NCBI RefSeq assembly: GCF_027579695.1
Contig: NC_083577.1
Span: 92,255,516-92,319,515 of the forward strand
DNA: 64,000 nt
Direction: 5' to 3'
DNA from: Neoarius graeffei
Taxonomy: Eukaryota; Chordata; Actinopteri; Siluriformes; Ariidae
The notes below the pieces were generated by a model. The model ran no database searches. It was not told the origin of the DNA and saw only the letters and a program-made list of their open reading frames with translations. Every line of letters starts with the position of its first letter. Within the stretch, counting starts at the first letter, position 1. The position numbers and the translations under genes were made by a program. Of this stretch, positions 34,749 to 47,145 are shown in pieces.

Positions 34749-37274
34749 TCTTTTTTCTTTTCTTTTTTTTTCCATTTTCATCAAACCATGGTAATGTCTC
34801 TAAGAAATCTCACAATCTGAATATACACACATACAATCTCCATGCTGATCACTTTCCATGCATCAGAGGGGAAAAACATCACACACACACACACACACAC
34901 ACACATGAATGAAAGTGAGAAGCTACCAGGCTCAGCTAAGTAAAGTTTCAACGCTGGGCCCGAATGCAAGTGTAAAAAAAATTAAAATATTCACTGATCC
35001 TGGATCAGACCTGCTCTCTCAGAAAGAAAAAGGGTACTAACTGTACCATTCCATGTCGAGGTGATGGTACCTTTAAGCGTACACCTTTTGTAGGTCATGT
35101 GATGCAGTGCACATTTAAAAACCACATGCCTTTAATTAGCTTTAGATCCACAGTAGGTACACTTCACACAGATCCATGAGAAAGATGAGTACTAACGGTA
35201 CCACCCCCATTTACAACACATGGTACCATTCAGCACCCTGTTTGTTTGTTTATACACTACCATTACCTCGATCCTTGTGTTAAAAACTAAGGCAAAATGA
35301 GTGTAAGCCACCGCAGTGAGATTACAAACAGAGAAATACACAAACGGTACTCAGGTCCAGATCAGGGGCGTCGAAATAAACACATACTTAGGAACTGAGA
35401 ACACGTAATCAACATCGGTACTCATCCCTACTGACTGTACGCTCTGAACATCACAATAGCTGCATAAGTATTTACCCCCCATTCGTGTTACACATGACAT
35501 CTGGGACTAAAGCTGTGGTTGCATAAGTATTTGCCCCCATTAGCTATTTTGTTCACTAGCAGTGGATCAAATTGAAATGAATCGATTCCTTGGTGACTCT
35601 GATGCTTTTAAAATTTTCCTTCATTCTCTGTGTCGTCATTCGTGATTAATTAACAGTACGACAGGTTTCACACATCGATTGGCGGTGATCGTATCGTAGC
35701 AGCTACAGAGGTATCGTTAAATCCCGTATCGTACTGGAACCATGATGGATGGTTACAGCATCAACATGTTATTAGCTTGCTAATCATAAACGATGTATCA
35801 TTAGCACATTTTGTCAGTAGTTTATTTTTTGCTCTCTTTTGCCCCCTAGTGGAGGAACAGAGCTCCTTCCTTCTCGACCGAATTGCGATTTTAATTTAGC
35901 TTTTAAACTTGTTCGAGGATCCTTTGGTGATTCAAGCCGTCATTTCAGGTTGTATTTGACACCCCTGATCGCCATCATTCAAAATGACTGAATTAGGCTT
36001 GAGTGCAAAAGTTTGTGCCCCTCATGGTTTTTCAGTGCAGAAACTGTTTAAATATTGTTAGAAAACTTTTTAATAAAGGAACCCTGGTAAAGTATATAAA
36101 AAGTGCACCAACTTGTTGCCGGTCATTTTTTCTCCTCAATTGTTTTGTTTTTACATGCTGTAGTATTTTTTTTATTTAAAAGATGATGCAATTTTTCACT
36201 TTGATCCAAGATTTGATTTGGATCTGGGGGAAGAAACTGTACCAACCAGAACCTTTCATTGTTGTTTTTGTGCAGGTACCCTTTATCTTTTGTACCTATT
36301 TCTTTACATGGATTTAATGCACCTTTAAAACAAGATTTAAGATGCATAACTTTGATATAATTTGTGACAGTGGTGTATGACTGAGGGTCCGACGGCAAAG
36401 AACGAGGAACGGGACAATTCAGGACTTTTTTTTCCCCAGAGTGCAGAACGAACAAAAAACAGAAAATTAGCAATTAAATGTCAAATCTGAGCGGAGTTTC
36501 CTAAAAACACCACAAAGGCCACAGATTCAATGATGGAGCGAGAATTGCACTGAACTCTCTCTCTCATTATGATTTTATCTTTATTCTGATCTACAGAAAG
36601 CCAATTTGAATTCGAAAAACATTTACATCTCTCATATATTCCAGATTTTTTTATATATTCATATATAATTACAAATTTGACTGGATATCATTTTGCTTTT
36701 TTTTTTTTAAGAAAAGTTGTGTGAAACCCAACACACGAGGGTGCACAAACTTTGCACTCAACCATCCCTATATTCTCTGAGCCACGTACTAAATAAACAC
36801 AAACAAAGATTTTAAAATGGCACTTAAATGAAGAAAATTTTGCATAATCATATAAAAATAAAGAGTACAGATCACCTTTTCACTCTGAGCTTTAAAAAAA
36901 CAGCTGGACATGAGGATCAGTCGGTTATTCTCACAGAGGTATTCATTAAACACACACACACACACACACACACGCGACTGTGGGAAACCTGATCGTTTGT
37001 GGGAAACGTACAGCACGAGCTGGAAAGGATGGGACGGAAAAAAATGGTGGAAAAGATGAAAGTTGTATAAAAAAATGCATTTTAAAGTCCAACACTAGTG
37101 CAGATCAGTTACATTAGAACACCAGCTGAATCTAAGACTATCTCTAACACTATTACACCACACACTGTACAGTAAACACACACACACACACACACACCTT
37201 GTTTTATTAACAACAGCTAGTCAGTATTGCTCTACTATTTACTACACACTTGGTATTTTACGCTTTACACGAGA

Positions 37275-37321
<47 letters not shown>

Positions 37322-37773
37322 TGTTCACTGCTGAATCCATTCGACTCTTCACCTTTTCAGCTCTCAGGCTTTAGAACGTGTTAAACACTGAACAAGCTGC
37401 AGGTCTATTTCACCACCTGCAATCAAGTGTGTGTGTGTGTGTCTGTGTGTGTGTGTGTGTGTTTGAGAGAGAGAGAGACAGACACTGGGATTTCTTACCT
37501 CCTGTTCTCATGTGTGTTATTATTAATGTTATTATTAATGTTATGATTTGTTCCAGACTGATTTTGGTTCCATTTCCCACAATATGAATGAACTGATCTT
37601 TACTCCGCCCTGAGTGAGATACGACCTTTACACTGACTGTGATGGTGTAAACGTGGCCTCCTGCGTCCACACTCGCAAGCGATGAAGTGACAGGCGATTG
37701 TTTGTTTTTCTATAGAAACTAGGAATAATGACATGAAATGAATCCAAACAATTCCTCGGAGCAATCGTAATTT
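34261..37773. other. Long AT-rich stretch without coding, 3' flank of the host gene
   Basis: Holds (GT)n at 34704-34741, (CA)n at about 34878-34905, 36951-36974, 37171-37198 and 37276-37319, and (GT)n at 37428-37462. On the minus strand an ATTAAA with a downstream T-rich element lies near 34336-34341, and AATAAA occurs near 36580. Either could end the 3' UTR of the gene whose stop is at 39853, but nothing decides between them. Confidence 0.4.
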
Positions 37774-38609
37774 AACCTCACGAGAGAGCTGAGATAGTGA
37801 AAACCTCACGAGAGAGCGGAGATAATGAAAACCTCACGAGAGAGCGGAGATAGTGAAAACCTCACGAGAGAGCGGAGATAGTGAAAACCTCACGAGAGAG
37901 CGGAGATGGTGAAAACCTCACGAGAGAGCGGAGATGGTGAAAACCTCACGAGAGAGCTGAGATGGTGAAAACCTCACGAGAGAGCTGAGATGGTGAAAAC
38001 CTCACGAGAGAGCTGAGATAGTGAAAACCTCACGAGAGAGCGGAGATGGTGAAAACCTCACGAGAGAGCGGAGATGGTGAAAACCTCACGAGAGAGCTGA
38101 GATGGTGAAAACCTCACGAGAGAGCGGAGATAGTGAAAACCTCACGAGAGAGCGGAGATGGTGAAAACCTCACGAGAGAGCGGAGATAGTGAAAACCTCA
38201 CGAGAGAGCGGAGATAGTGAAAACCTCACGAGAGAGCGGAGATAGTGAAAACCTCACGAGAGAGCGGAGATAGTGAAAACCTCACGAGAGAGCGGAGATA
38301 GTGAAAACCTCACGAGAGAGCGGAGATAGTGAAAACCTCACGAGAGAGCGGAGATAGTGAAAACCTCACGAGAGAGCTGAGATAGTGAAAACCTCACGAG
38401 AGAGCTGAGATAGTGAAAACCTCACGAGAGAGCGGAGATAGTGAAAACCTCACGAGGGAGCGGAGATAGTGAAAACCTCACGAGAGAGCTGAGATAGTGA
38501 AAACCTCACGAGACAGCGGAGATAGTGAAAACCTCACGAGAGAGCTGAGATAGTGAAAACCTCATGAGACAGCGGAGATAGTGAAAACCTCACGAGAGAG
38601 CTGAGATAG
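37774..38609. repeat. 28-bp minisatellite, about 30 copies
   Basis: Unit read on the plus strand: GTGAAAACCTCACGAGAGAG followed by CGGAGATA or CTGAGATA. Copies differ at the CGG/CTG position, at ATAG/ATGG, and rarely at GAGAGAG/GAGACAG. It lies downstream of the stop codon of the minus-strand host gene, in its 3' UTR or flank. Confidence 0.95.
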
Positions 38610-39423
38610 TGATAATAAAGGCTGTCGGATTTGAGTCTGATCTTGAGACGTTTTCTGAATGGACTTGGTTTTGTCTCAGATTTGGAAACTGATCTGGCTG
38701 TAAATGGTCTTGGTCCCGAACGAGAGTTTATTAAAATCTTTTCTTTTTGTGTACACAAAGTAATTCAGTCTTTTAGAACACCACAGGTCCAGTACATGAC
38801 CGAAGATAAACTAGTGAACGGTTTGGTCTTGAAACGGATTTTACTCGATCCTGACTCGGTCTCAATAAACTCATTTATCTTGACATGTAATTAGCAGTTA
38901 ATCAGCAAATGAATGCTAATCAAGTGAGGGACAGTAACAGGCGATCGTTTGTTTTCTATATTCGTATGTGACACGGAGCCACACATACGCAAACCAGGTA
39001 CGTTTTTGATGTGACAGAAAGGCATAATGCATCACCCTACTTCCTGTCATATACAAGGAAAACATGAGCACAGTTAATTAGCATGAAGCCAAGAATAATG
39101 TTTTTCGTTTTCACACTAATTCGTATCATACACAGATTAATCTATGTTTAAGTCGTTAGCCTTACAAAGCTACAGGTAGCTACTCCTGTTTCTCATCAGA
39201 ACATCGGGCAGGCCACACCCACAAGTGAGCCTATAACCTCGTGCGTGTGAACATTTGGTTCATTAATGTGGTTTTTCTTCATCTCATGATCTTCATATCT
39301 AACAGCGAGCTCGATACGCGCCTCTACCTGAGAGTCAACACGCTCCTCTTTTATACCAGCCGTAAACAAATGATGTTTGTGCTTCTCTTTGATGTCTGGA
39401 ACCGTCAGCTTGTAAAACGACAT

Positions 39424-39427
<4 letters not shown>

Positions 39428-39481
<54 letters not shown>
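39428..39481 (+). repeat. (CA)n microsatellite
   Basis: About 27 units. A (GA)n run follows at 39569-39597. Confidence 0.95.
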
Positions 39482-39483
<2 letters not shown>

Positions 39484-39563
39484 CACAAACTATATTTAAA
39501 TAACATCTTAAACATTTTCCACATATCAACAAATGTATGTACAACCAGCGGACGGTACGGTCC

Positions 39564-39602
<39 letters not shown>

Positions 39603-39852
39603 AGGCGGGGTTTTTGCGTGTACAGTCAGTGACAACACAAACTTCTACTAATCTATTCAGGGAAGGAAATAAGGGCTCTAGGTGCTTTGGCCAAAAAATA
39701 AAAACTGAAACTGAGAAGTGAATGAAATCTGAGGCAGCGTTGGTTATTAAGGCTCTACTGTAGTTGTGCTCCTTTAGTATTCACGGACGGACGACAGTTC
39801 ATCATGGAGTCAAAATAAAACAAGTAAAAACAGGACGGGAGGGCGTGGCCTG

Positions 39853-39941
39853 CTATCTGGAGTCCTCAGGTTCACATTTGATGGTCTTCTTCTCGGAGAG
39901 GTTGAGAGCGCAGGGACTCGCCTCGCCTCCACTGCCGTTCT
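39853..39941 (-). CDS. Host gene terminal coding exon
   Basis: The minus-strand acceptor TTTTTTACAG ends at 39942. The exon enters in phase 1 (the split codon completes Glu) and reads ENGSGGEASPCALNLSEK then KTIKCEPEDSR before TAG at 39855-39853. The Cys/Ser-rich tail carries ALNL and a consensus sumoylation-type site IKCE (hydrophobic-Lys-x-Glu), common in transcriptional regulators. Phase agrees with the exon at 41539-41679. The gene is not recognised. Confidence 0.8.
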
Positions 39942-39981
39942 CTGTAAAAAACCCAAGCAGGGTTCAGTAAACATCACTGCG

Positions 39982-40040
39982 TGTGTGTGTGTGAGAGTGT
40001 GTGTGTGTGTGAGAGAGTGTGTGTGTGTGTGTGTGTGTGA
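39982..40040 (+). repeat. (GT)n with GAGA interruptions
   Basis: Lies 40 bp outside the acceptor of the last coding exon, in the last intron. Confidence 0.92.
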
Positions 40041-40299
40041 GATCAGTGAAAGATCCCAAAATCCTCTCAGAGGAGTAAAACCCCGGAGTGTTGAGTCAGA
40101 GTGTGAATTAAAGCAAATACTAAACTCAGGTGAAGCTCCGCCCACTGACTGGACGAAGAGAAAACGTTCTGATAAAAGATCACAGAGAAATTAAAGAGAA
40201 AACGCAAACAACAAGCGTAATAATAACTGTACTGTAAAACAGAGAGAGGACGCGAAAGCAGTGCACAGACGCTAACTGAGGAAGAACATGCTAACTAGC

Positions 40300-40965
40300 A
40301 ATGAATGCTAATCTAAGTGAGTGAATGCTAATCTAAGTGAGTGAATGCTAATCCAATGAGTGAATGCTAATCCAATGAGTGAATGCTAATCTAAGTGAGT
40401 GAATGCTAATCCAATGAGTAAATGCTAATCTAAGTGAGTGAATGCTAATCCAGTGAGTGAATGCTAATCCAATGAGCGAATGCTAATCCAATGAGCGAAT
40501 GCTAATCCAATGAGTGAATGCTAATCCAATGAGTGAATGCTAATCCAAGTGAGTGAATGCTAATCCAAGTGAGTGAATGCTAATCCAAGTGAGTGAATGC
40601 TAATCCAATGAGTGAATGCTAATCTAATTGAGTGAATGCTAATCCAATGAGTGAATGCTAATCCAATGAGTGAATGCTAATCCAAGTGAGTGAATGCTAA
40701 TCTAAGTGAGTGAATGCTAATCTAAGTGAGTGAATGCTAATCCAATGAGTGAATGCTAATCCAATGAGTGAATGCTAATCTAAGTGAGTGAATGCTAATC
40801 CAGCGGGTGAATGCTAATCCAGCAGGTGAATGCTAATCTAGTGAGCGAATGCTAATCTAGTGAGCGAATGCTAATCTAGTGAGTGAATGCTAATCTAGTA
40901 AATGAATGCTAATTTAGTGAATGAATGCTAATCTCCTGAGTGAATGCTAATCTAGTGAGTGAAAG
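40300..40965. repeat. 19-20-bp minisatellite, about 34 copies, in the last intron
   Basis: Units alternate between GTGAATGCTAATCTAAGTGA (20 bp) and GTGAATGCTAATCCAATGA (19 bp), with later GAATGCTAATCTAGTGAGC variants. Degraded copies with GAAAGCTAA trail out to about 41130. Confidence 0.95.
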
Positions 40966-41500
40966 ATAAGTATTAAGTGAAAGCTTACCATCTTTGACTA
41001 AATTATCTAAGCTAAGCTCGCAAGAGAACTATAGTCAGTGAGGGAAAATGTCCTAGCAAGTGAAAGCTAATCCAATGAGCGAAAGCTTACTGGCTTTGAT
41101 TAAACTAGCTAGGCAAAGCTAATGTAGCAAGAGAAGTGTAATGAGTGAGGGAAAGCTGAGTCCTGAGTGAATGTGTCTGAGCTAACGAGGGTAAAGTAAT
41201 GAACACACGCGAACCTCGAAAGAGACCGTCAGTCCCTGAAAGCTAAACTACTGACAGAGCGCTAATCTGTCTCAGTTACTGAATAACTCTATAATGGAGT
41301 AGTTCCTGGAGTGACAGGAAGGTGGCACCATAGACAGATGGCTGTCACTCAAACAAGCTTATTATAATATTAAGCCACACCCACATAGTATTAAACTTGT
41401 GTTAGTTTTTTTTATCATTCGGAACTTTTAAGATGTTAAATACACTACAGAATTTTTTTCCCTAACATTTAAGACTGCACTTGTATGTGTTTTAGTTTCT

Positions 41501-41502
<2 letters not shown>

Positions 41503-41538
<36 letters not shown>
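41503..41538 (+). repeat. (CA)n microsatellite abutting an exon
   Basis: On the minus strand this is (GT)n beginning exactly at the splice donor of the exon ending at 41539. The donor dinucleotide is the first unit of the repeat. Confidence 0.93.
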
Positions 41539-41540
<2 letters not shown>

Positions 41541-41679
41541 GTGGTGGCTGCTGCCTTGCTTTCCACGCTGGCCTGGTGATGTCGCTTCAGCTCACTGGCC
41601 AGCTGTTTTCCAAGAGGTGTGTCTCCGTCGGAAGCTCCGCCTCTTTGTCCTGTCACTCGTAGATTCAGTGGCTTCTCAC
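41539..41679 (-). CDS. Host gene internal exon (PLNL motif)
   Basis: 141 bp, phase 1 in and phase 1 out. Reads GEKPLNLRVTGQRGGASDG then DTPLGKQLASELKRHHQASV and ESKAAATT. PLNL resembles the CtBP-binding PxDLS/PLNL class of short motifs seen in transcriptional repressors, an inference only. The donor is CAG/GTGTGTGT, merging into a microsatellite. The acceptor is GTGTAG after a run of G with almost no pyrimidines, which is weak; phase agreement on both sides and protein character support the exon anyway. Confidence 0.75.
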
Positions 41680-42639
41680 CTACACCCCCCCCCCACACAC
41701 ACACACACCCACACAAACACCATTATAAATGTGATGTTACACACTCCCCACCCTGAACTGCATCACTATGAACACAACAACATCCACCTAGCAACAACAA
41801 CAACATCAACAATGATGATGACGATTGCAATGGCAAAATCCATCAAACATGAAAGACGTGAGCTGCTGATCTCTCTCACACACAGCAGGTATGAGAAGTC
41901 CAGGTGTGTGTTTAGAGCTGATATGAGGCAGACGTTACACCATTAAGAGCTGCATAAAAGCTCGATATTAAAGCATTTACAAAAACATCCTAGTGGATTC
42001 GAGTCGGTGGCGTGCGAGTGTTCCTGAGAACTGTCATGAAATATCATGAAACAATAACTCACGGTTTAATCATGAATACATTTCTGAAAACACACCTTTC
42101 CCCATCTCTGTGTATTCTGATTTTACAGCTGCTGATATCACACCTGTCCCGAGTCACACATTTTAACAGATTATATTTCTGTATTCAGAATTTTTATTTA
42201 ATTATCTTTTACGGTCACATTCATGCTACTTTTTTCTTTACAGTAGTGTAAAAGTGCACGTGCATGGATGTTTCTGACGAGGAGCTCTGGGTTAGAGCTT
42301 CTGCTAAATGCTGGAAACGGAAATGAAATTGAAACATGATCAATTCTAGATCTGTTTTTGAATCCTCGAGCACACGGAAACATCTTTGGTTTGTCCATTT
42401 GGGGGAGGGGAACTCTTAAAGGGTCTATGCTGAACCCTAAAGCAAAGGGTTCCATGTAGAACCAAGAAATCTTCAGCAGTAAAAGAGGCCACACTTCTTT
42501 TACAGAATGTTTATAGAATGGATTTAAAATACTTAAAAGGAGGTAGCTTCTGGGTTCTCCGGTTTCCCCCCACTGTCCATCAACACACCAGTAGGTGGAC
42601 TGTATTTTCTAAATTGCCCCGAGGTGCGTGTGTGTGTGT

Positions 42640-42960
42640 GTGTATACGTACTCGTACTTGCTACATATTGAGGATTAGAAGATGTTATTTATTTTTTACC
42701 AACAGGTTTTGGACATTTGTGGGAAATGAGGACATTTTGTTTGGTCCTCACTTCTTCTGGGGCTGTTTGAGGTTTAAGAGTCAGTTCTAGGGTTCAGGTT
42801 AGAATGAGGTTTAGGTTAAGGTTAGGGTAAGGGGTGGGGTTTGAGTAAGGGGTGGGGTTTGAGTAAGGATGGTGATGGTTAAGGTTCAGGTAAGGGGCTC
42901 AGGAATGTATTATATCAGTGAGAGTCCCCACAATGACACAAGTACAAGAGTGAGTGTGAG
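42640..42960. mobile_element. Unclassified fish repeat with TTAGGG-like stretch
   Basis: Opens near TACTCGTACTTGCTACATAT and closes near GTCCCCACAATGACACAAGT. It contains TTAGGTTAAGGTTAGGGTAA at about 42812, related to but not a clean telomere repeat. I recall similar sequence widely dispersed in fish genomes. A (CT)n run follows at 43021-43046. Confidence 0.4.
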
Positions 42961-43734
42961 TGTGTGTTGCTTTCTCCTTCTCACCCCACCCTTTCCATTC
43001 CTCTCCCTTATCTCTCACTTCCTCTCTCTCTCTCTCTCTCTCTCTCCGCTCTCTGCACATCTCACACGCCCACTCACAGTGCATGCTGGGATATGAGGAG
43101 GCAGGGGGCGGTGATGAAGGAGAGATTCGGTGGAATGGGTTGGAGAAGCTGTCTGTTCACAGCAGGAAACTCCTTTAACAACCATCATGAAGATCACACA
43201 CACACACGAACACAAACACTAACACTGACCACAAACACACACATCTTTACACACACTGAAGCCAAACAGCGTATTCCGTAGCGCAGGCTACTTCATAAAA
43301 AATTGTTCATGTTAATATTTGGAACATGCATTACTGTATATCCATGGCTTTCCTGTGAGAGACTGTGGGGTTGCCGTGACACCCGCCTCTCCCTGATGCT
43401 GGTCTTTGGTTTCCGGTTTATCCAAGCAGCTGAGGCTGAGGGAGCCGAATGTAGCCGAGCGGAGCTAGCTATGACAACCATGTTTTAGTCAGAGGATAAC
43501 GTCTTTTTAAATTATGTCTTTTTCTGGTTCGGCGTGTGCCGTCATCAGGTGCACAAACAACACACGAAAGCTTAAAGATTTTATGAATGGAATCTGTTGT
43601 GAGCATAAACGGACTGGCAGGGCGTGTTGTCCAGCACCATACACTGTGATTCCTGTCATTCAGTAACCGCTGCATTTAGGACCTGGATCAACTTTAATTC
43701 TGTGTCACTGTTGTTAGATATTGTACATTATTCA

Positions 43735-44105
43735 ACATTACACTACATCGCAGTCATTTAGCTGATATTTTTATTCAAAGCGACTAACAATAAGTGCCTT
43801 TAGCCGAGAGAGTCCGAGAGCGAACAGTGCTGAAGCACGAGTGTCAAACAAATAACCTACAAATACCATCCAGTATCTGGAGCGATCGGGGAGTTAAGGA
43901 GTTGAAGAAGCTTCAACAAATACATCGACAAGGAATTATTCAAGTACGGTTTGTTTATTGTTTCCAAAGTTTGACAGTATCTGCATTAAAACGGTGAGCC
44001 TGTGCTTCTCTCCTAGCTTTTGCTTCTTGAGCCGAGACAGATGCACATTGAGCCTGTATGGTATTCAGCAGATGCTTTTGTCCAAAGCGACTTACAATAT
44101 ATAAA
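43735..44105. repeat. Pair of conserved repeat motifs (CAAAGCGACT)
   Basis: ATTTAGCTGATATTTTTATT next to CAAAGCGACTAACAATAAG (about 43757-43795), and TATTCAGCAGATGCTTTTGT next to CCAAAGCGACTTACAATA (about 44061-44100), are two copies of a motif common in fish SINE/LINE ends. Boundaries are not resolved. Confidence 0.45.
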
Positions 44106-44394
44106 CACTCCATTATTATTAAACCAATCCAATAATCCACTCGCTCTACTCTGACAGAGCCGACCTTCCAGATGAGAGCTGCTGCATGACTGCAGGATTT
44201 ATTCCCTTTTTTCGCTCTGGCTCGGCTCAACCTCAGCCTTTAAACAAACAAACTCGCTCTCGCTCTCTTTTACACATAACTTTGCCAATGTTATTACTGT
44301 GCAGATAACTGTACGCCTCCATGCTTTTGTAGTTCCTCAGCTCATCGCCATCAGCGCCCTCACTAAGAATAAAATAAGTGACAATGTCAACATA

Positions 44395-44782
44395 CAGGCG
44401 ACACGGTGGTGTAGTGGTTAGCGCTGTCGCCTCACAGCAAGAAGGTCTGGGTTCGAGCCCCGTGGCCGGCGAGGGCCTTTCTGTGTGGAGTTTGCATGTT
44501 CTCCCCGTGTCCGCGTGGGTTTCCTCCGGGTGCTCCGGTTTCCCCCACAGTCCAAAGACATGCAGGTTAGGTTAACTGGTGACTCTAAATTGAGCGTAGG
44601 TGTGAATGTGAGTGTGAATGGTTGTCTGTGTCTATGTGTCAGCCCTGTGATGACCTGGCGACTTGTCCAGGGTGAACCCCGCCTTTCGCCCGTAGTCAGC
44701 TGGGATAGGATCCAGCTCGCCTGCGACCCTGTAGAACAGGATAAAGCGGCTACGGATAATGGATGGATGGATGGATGGATGG
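44395..44782 (+). mobile_element. SINE type A, full length, (GATG) tail
   Basis: Complete copy ending in six GATG units. Target duplication ATGTCAACATA at 44384-44394 and 44783-44793. It lies in the intron between the exons at 41.6 and 50.2 kb, opposite to the gene. Confidence 0.94.
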
Positions 44783-45279
44783 ATGTCAACATAGCTGATG
44801 TCGGGCCACAACTTCATGTCGTCTATCCGTTCTGTGAGGGGAGACGGATGGGGCACTTTGATCATATTATCCTCAGAGCACGTCAGAAAATCAGACCTGT
44901 GTAACCATCTTTTAGCCAACCTACATAGCAGTTAGCATTAGCTACAAACATCACCACAGTGGAGCGGAAGAAAGATCCCTGCTTCCGCTATGACACAGCT
45001 GTACACTGCAAAAAATGATATCTTAGCAAGTGAAAATATCTTGAATATAGTTGAAACGATCTAACATTTCCTCTTAGAAGAATACAAAACACCAATTCTG
45101 AGCTTATTAAACTTAGTTCTAGATTGCAACCAACTTATTCTAAGATGTCTTATCAAGTAAAAATATCTGTCCATGCAGCAAGATCAGTTCACTGGTATTA
45201 AGTCATTTTCTCCTCAAATTCAGTTTTCAATTTTTTGCAGTGTCAGTCATGGGAAAGGTCAGAGTTCAGGAAAGTTGTG

Positions 45280-47145
45280 GATACACGTGAGGCCAAAAGT
45301 TTTCACACAGCAACATAACAGATGTCTATTCAGCCTCAGGGTTTCACAGCTCCACACATCACGTTACTGTACGCTTCTTTTAGTGAGTCAGTTACAGCGT
45401 CGATTTTACTCATATCAGAGGTCATTTTAAATCACTCGATCAGAGACAGATTTATTTCAGCTTTAATTCACATCAGAATTCCAGTGGATTAAAAGATTAC
45501 ACACACAAACTAAACTGTCTCTTTAAACAGTTTGGAAGATTCCAGAAATTGACTTAATGACTATTAGAAGCTTCTGATTGGCCAAGGGTCAGGATGAGGA
45601 GTTAATTGGGTGTGCACCTGCGGCTGTGTTACAGGGCCTGCCTTTAGAGTCAGTGCCTTTTGCCTTGGTTTCATGGGAAAGTCCAAGAAACTCAGTCAAG
45701 ACCTCAGTCCCAAAACCTGTGGACCAGTACAAGTCCAGTTTCTCTTTAGGAGAAGATCCAAACAAGTGAAGGTACGAGAAGCATCAGGACAAAGAACTGT
45801 ATGCAAATATAAAATCCTTCAACCACACAGACACTGCATCATTCAGGAAAGAAACACAGTCTATCAGGGATGAACAAAGCTTGAGGCATCAGGTACCAAA
45901 GCGAGTCCTACATCACCACGGTCTGAAAAACTGTTGAGAAAGAAAGAAAGAAGCTGCTACTCCAAAAAAGCCCGACTGAAGTTTGCAGCCGTCTGGAGGA
46001 GTGTTCTCTGGTCAGACGAAACAAAAACTGAACTGTTTTGCTATAATGATCTGCACTGTGCATGCAGGGACAAGGATGAGGCTTTTAATTCCAACTGTGA
46101 AACACGGGTGTGGCAGCATCATGTGCTGTGGTGGTGTTTTGTTGGAAAAGTAAATGGTGCACTTCAGGAAATACACTCCCCGGCCACTTTAATAGGAATG
46201 TGTTGTTGGTTCTAAGATCCCTGTTCTTGGCTGCAGGAGTGGAACCCAGTGTGTTCTTCTGTTCTGCTGTTGCATGCTGAGATGCTTTTCTGCTCACCAC
46301 GGTTGTAAAGAGTGATTATATGAGTTACTATATCCTTCCTGGCAAAAAAGCTCGACCCAACCTGTCCATTTCCCTCTGACCCTCTCTTATCAACAAGGCG
46401 TTTGTTTCCACCCACAGAACTGTCGCTCACTCACTCAGTGTTTTTTGTTTTCCGCACCATTCTGTGTAAACTCTAGAGACTGTTGTGTGTGAAAACCCCA
46501 GGAGATCAGCAGCTTCTGAAATACTCAAACCAGTCCATCTGGATCAAACCAACACCCAGACCACAGTGAGAGAAAGTCACACTGTCAGATCACAATGTTT
46601 CCCGTTCTGATGTTTGAACATTGTGAACATTAACTGAAGCTCCTGATTTGTATCTGTGGGATTTGATGCATCGTGCTGCTGTCGAGGGATCGGCTGATTA
46701 CAGAACTGCAGAGAACAGCAGGGGGATGTAGGGGTGTTCCTAATAAAGTGGCCAGTGAGGATAGATGACATCATGAGGAAGAAGGATTATCTCAAAATAC
46801 TGAAGCAACACCTGAAGACATCAGACAGAAAGTTAAAACATGGTCACAGCTGGATCTTCAGCAAGACACTGATCCTAAACAAGCCCCCAAAGATCTAATA
46901 AAATGGCTGAAAGACAACAAAGTGAAAGCACTGGAGCACAAAGTCCGGAGCTGAAGATCATAGAACTTTAGTAGACTGAACTGGAAAAGTGTGACCCTCA
47001 AACCAGTTCTCTCAGGAGGAATGAGAGAAAATTCCAGCAAAGTATCATGAGAAGCTTGTGGAAGGCTACAAGAGTTTCATTCAAGCTCAAACCATTAAAA
47101 TTCTACAGCAACAAATACTAATAAAGTGTAAGTGCACTCCTGACA
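45280..47145 (+). pseudogene. Decayed Tc1-like transposase with a nested MITE
   Basis: Starts with an HTH-type block KSKKLSQDLSPKTCGPVQV (about 45680-45740) followed by the GASGQRT linker, then GVFSGQTKQKLNCF around 46010, a damaged WSDET first catalytic Asp, and IPTVKHGCGSIMC near 46090. After the nested element (46174-46761) it resumes with DIMRKKDYLKILKQHLKTSD and WIFQQDTDPKQAPKDLIKWL, where the QQD is the second catalytic Asp. Stops and frameshifts make it inactive. Confidence 0.8.
46174..46761. mobile_element. Tc1/mariner-type non-autonomous element
   Basis: Ends CACTCCCCGGCCACTTTAAT and CCTCACTGGCCACTTTATTA (read inward) are inverted repeats. TA flanks both sides (46172-46173 and 46762-46763), and the surrounding transposase sequence is continuous across it. 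This is a common fish family with the GGCCACTTTA terminal motif. Confidence 0.85.

Noticed and set aside
37774-38609. Regular 28-bp repeats as a CRISPR array
   Set aside because: The units are contiguous with no unique spacers, in a vertebrate genome; it is a minisatellite.
42797-42860. Interstitial telomere sequence
   Set aside because: Only scattered TTAGGG-like words (GGTTAAGGTTAGGGTAAGGG), not a TTAGGG array; it is part of a dispersed repeat.
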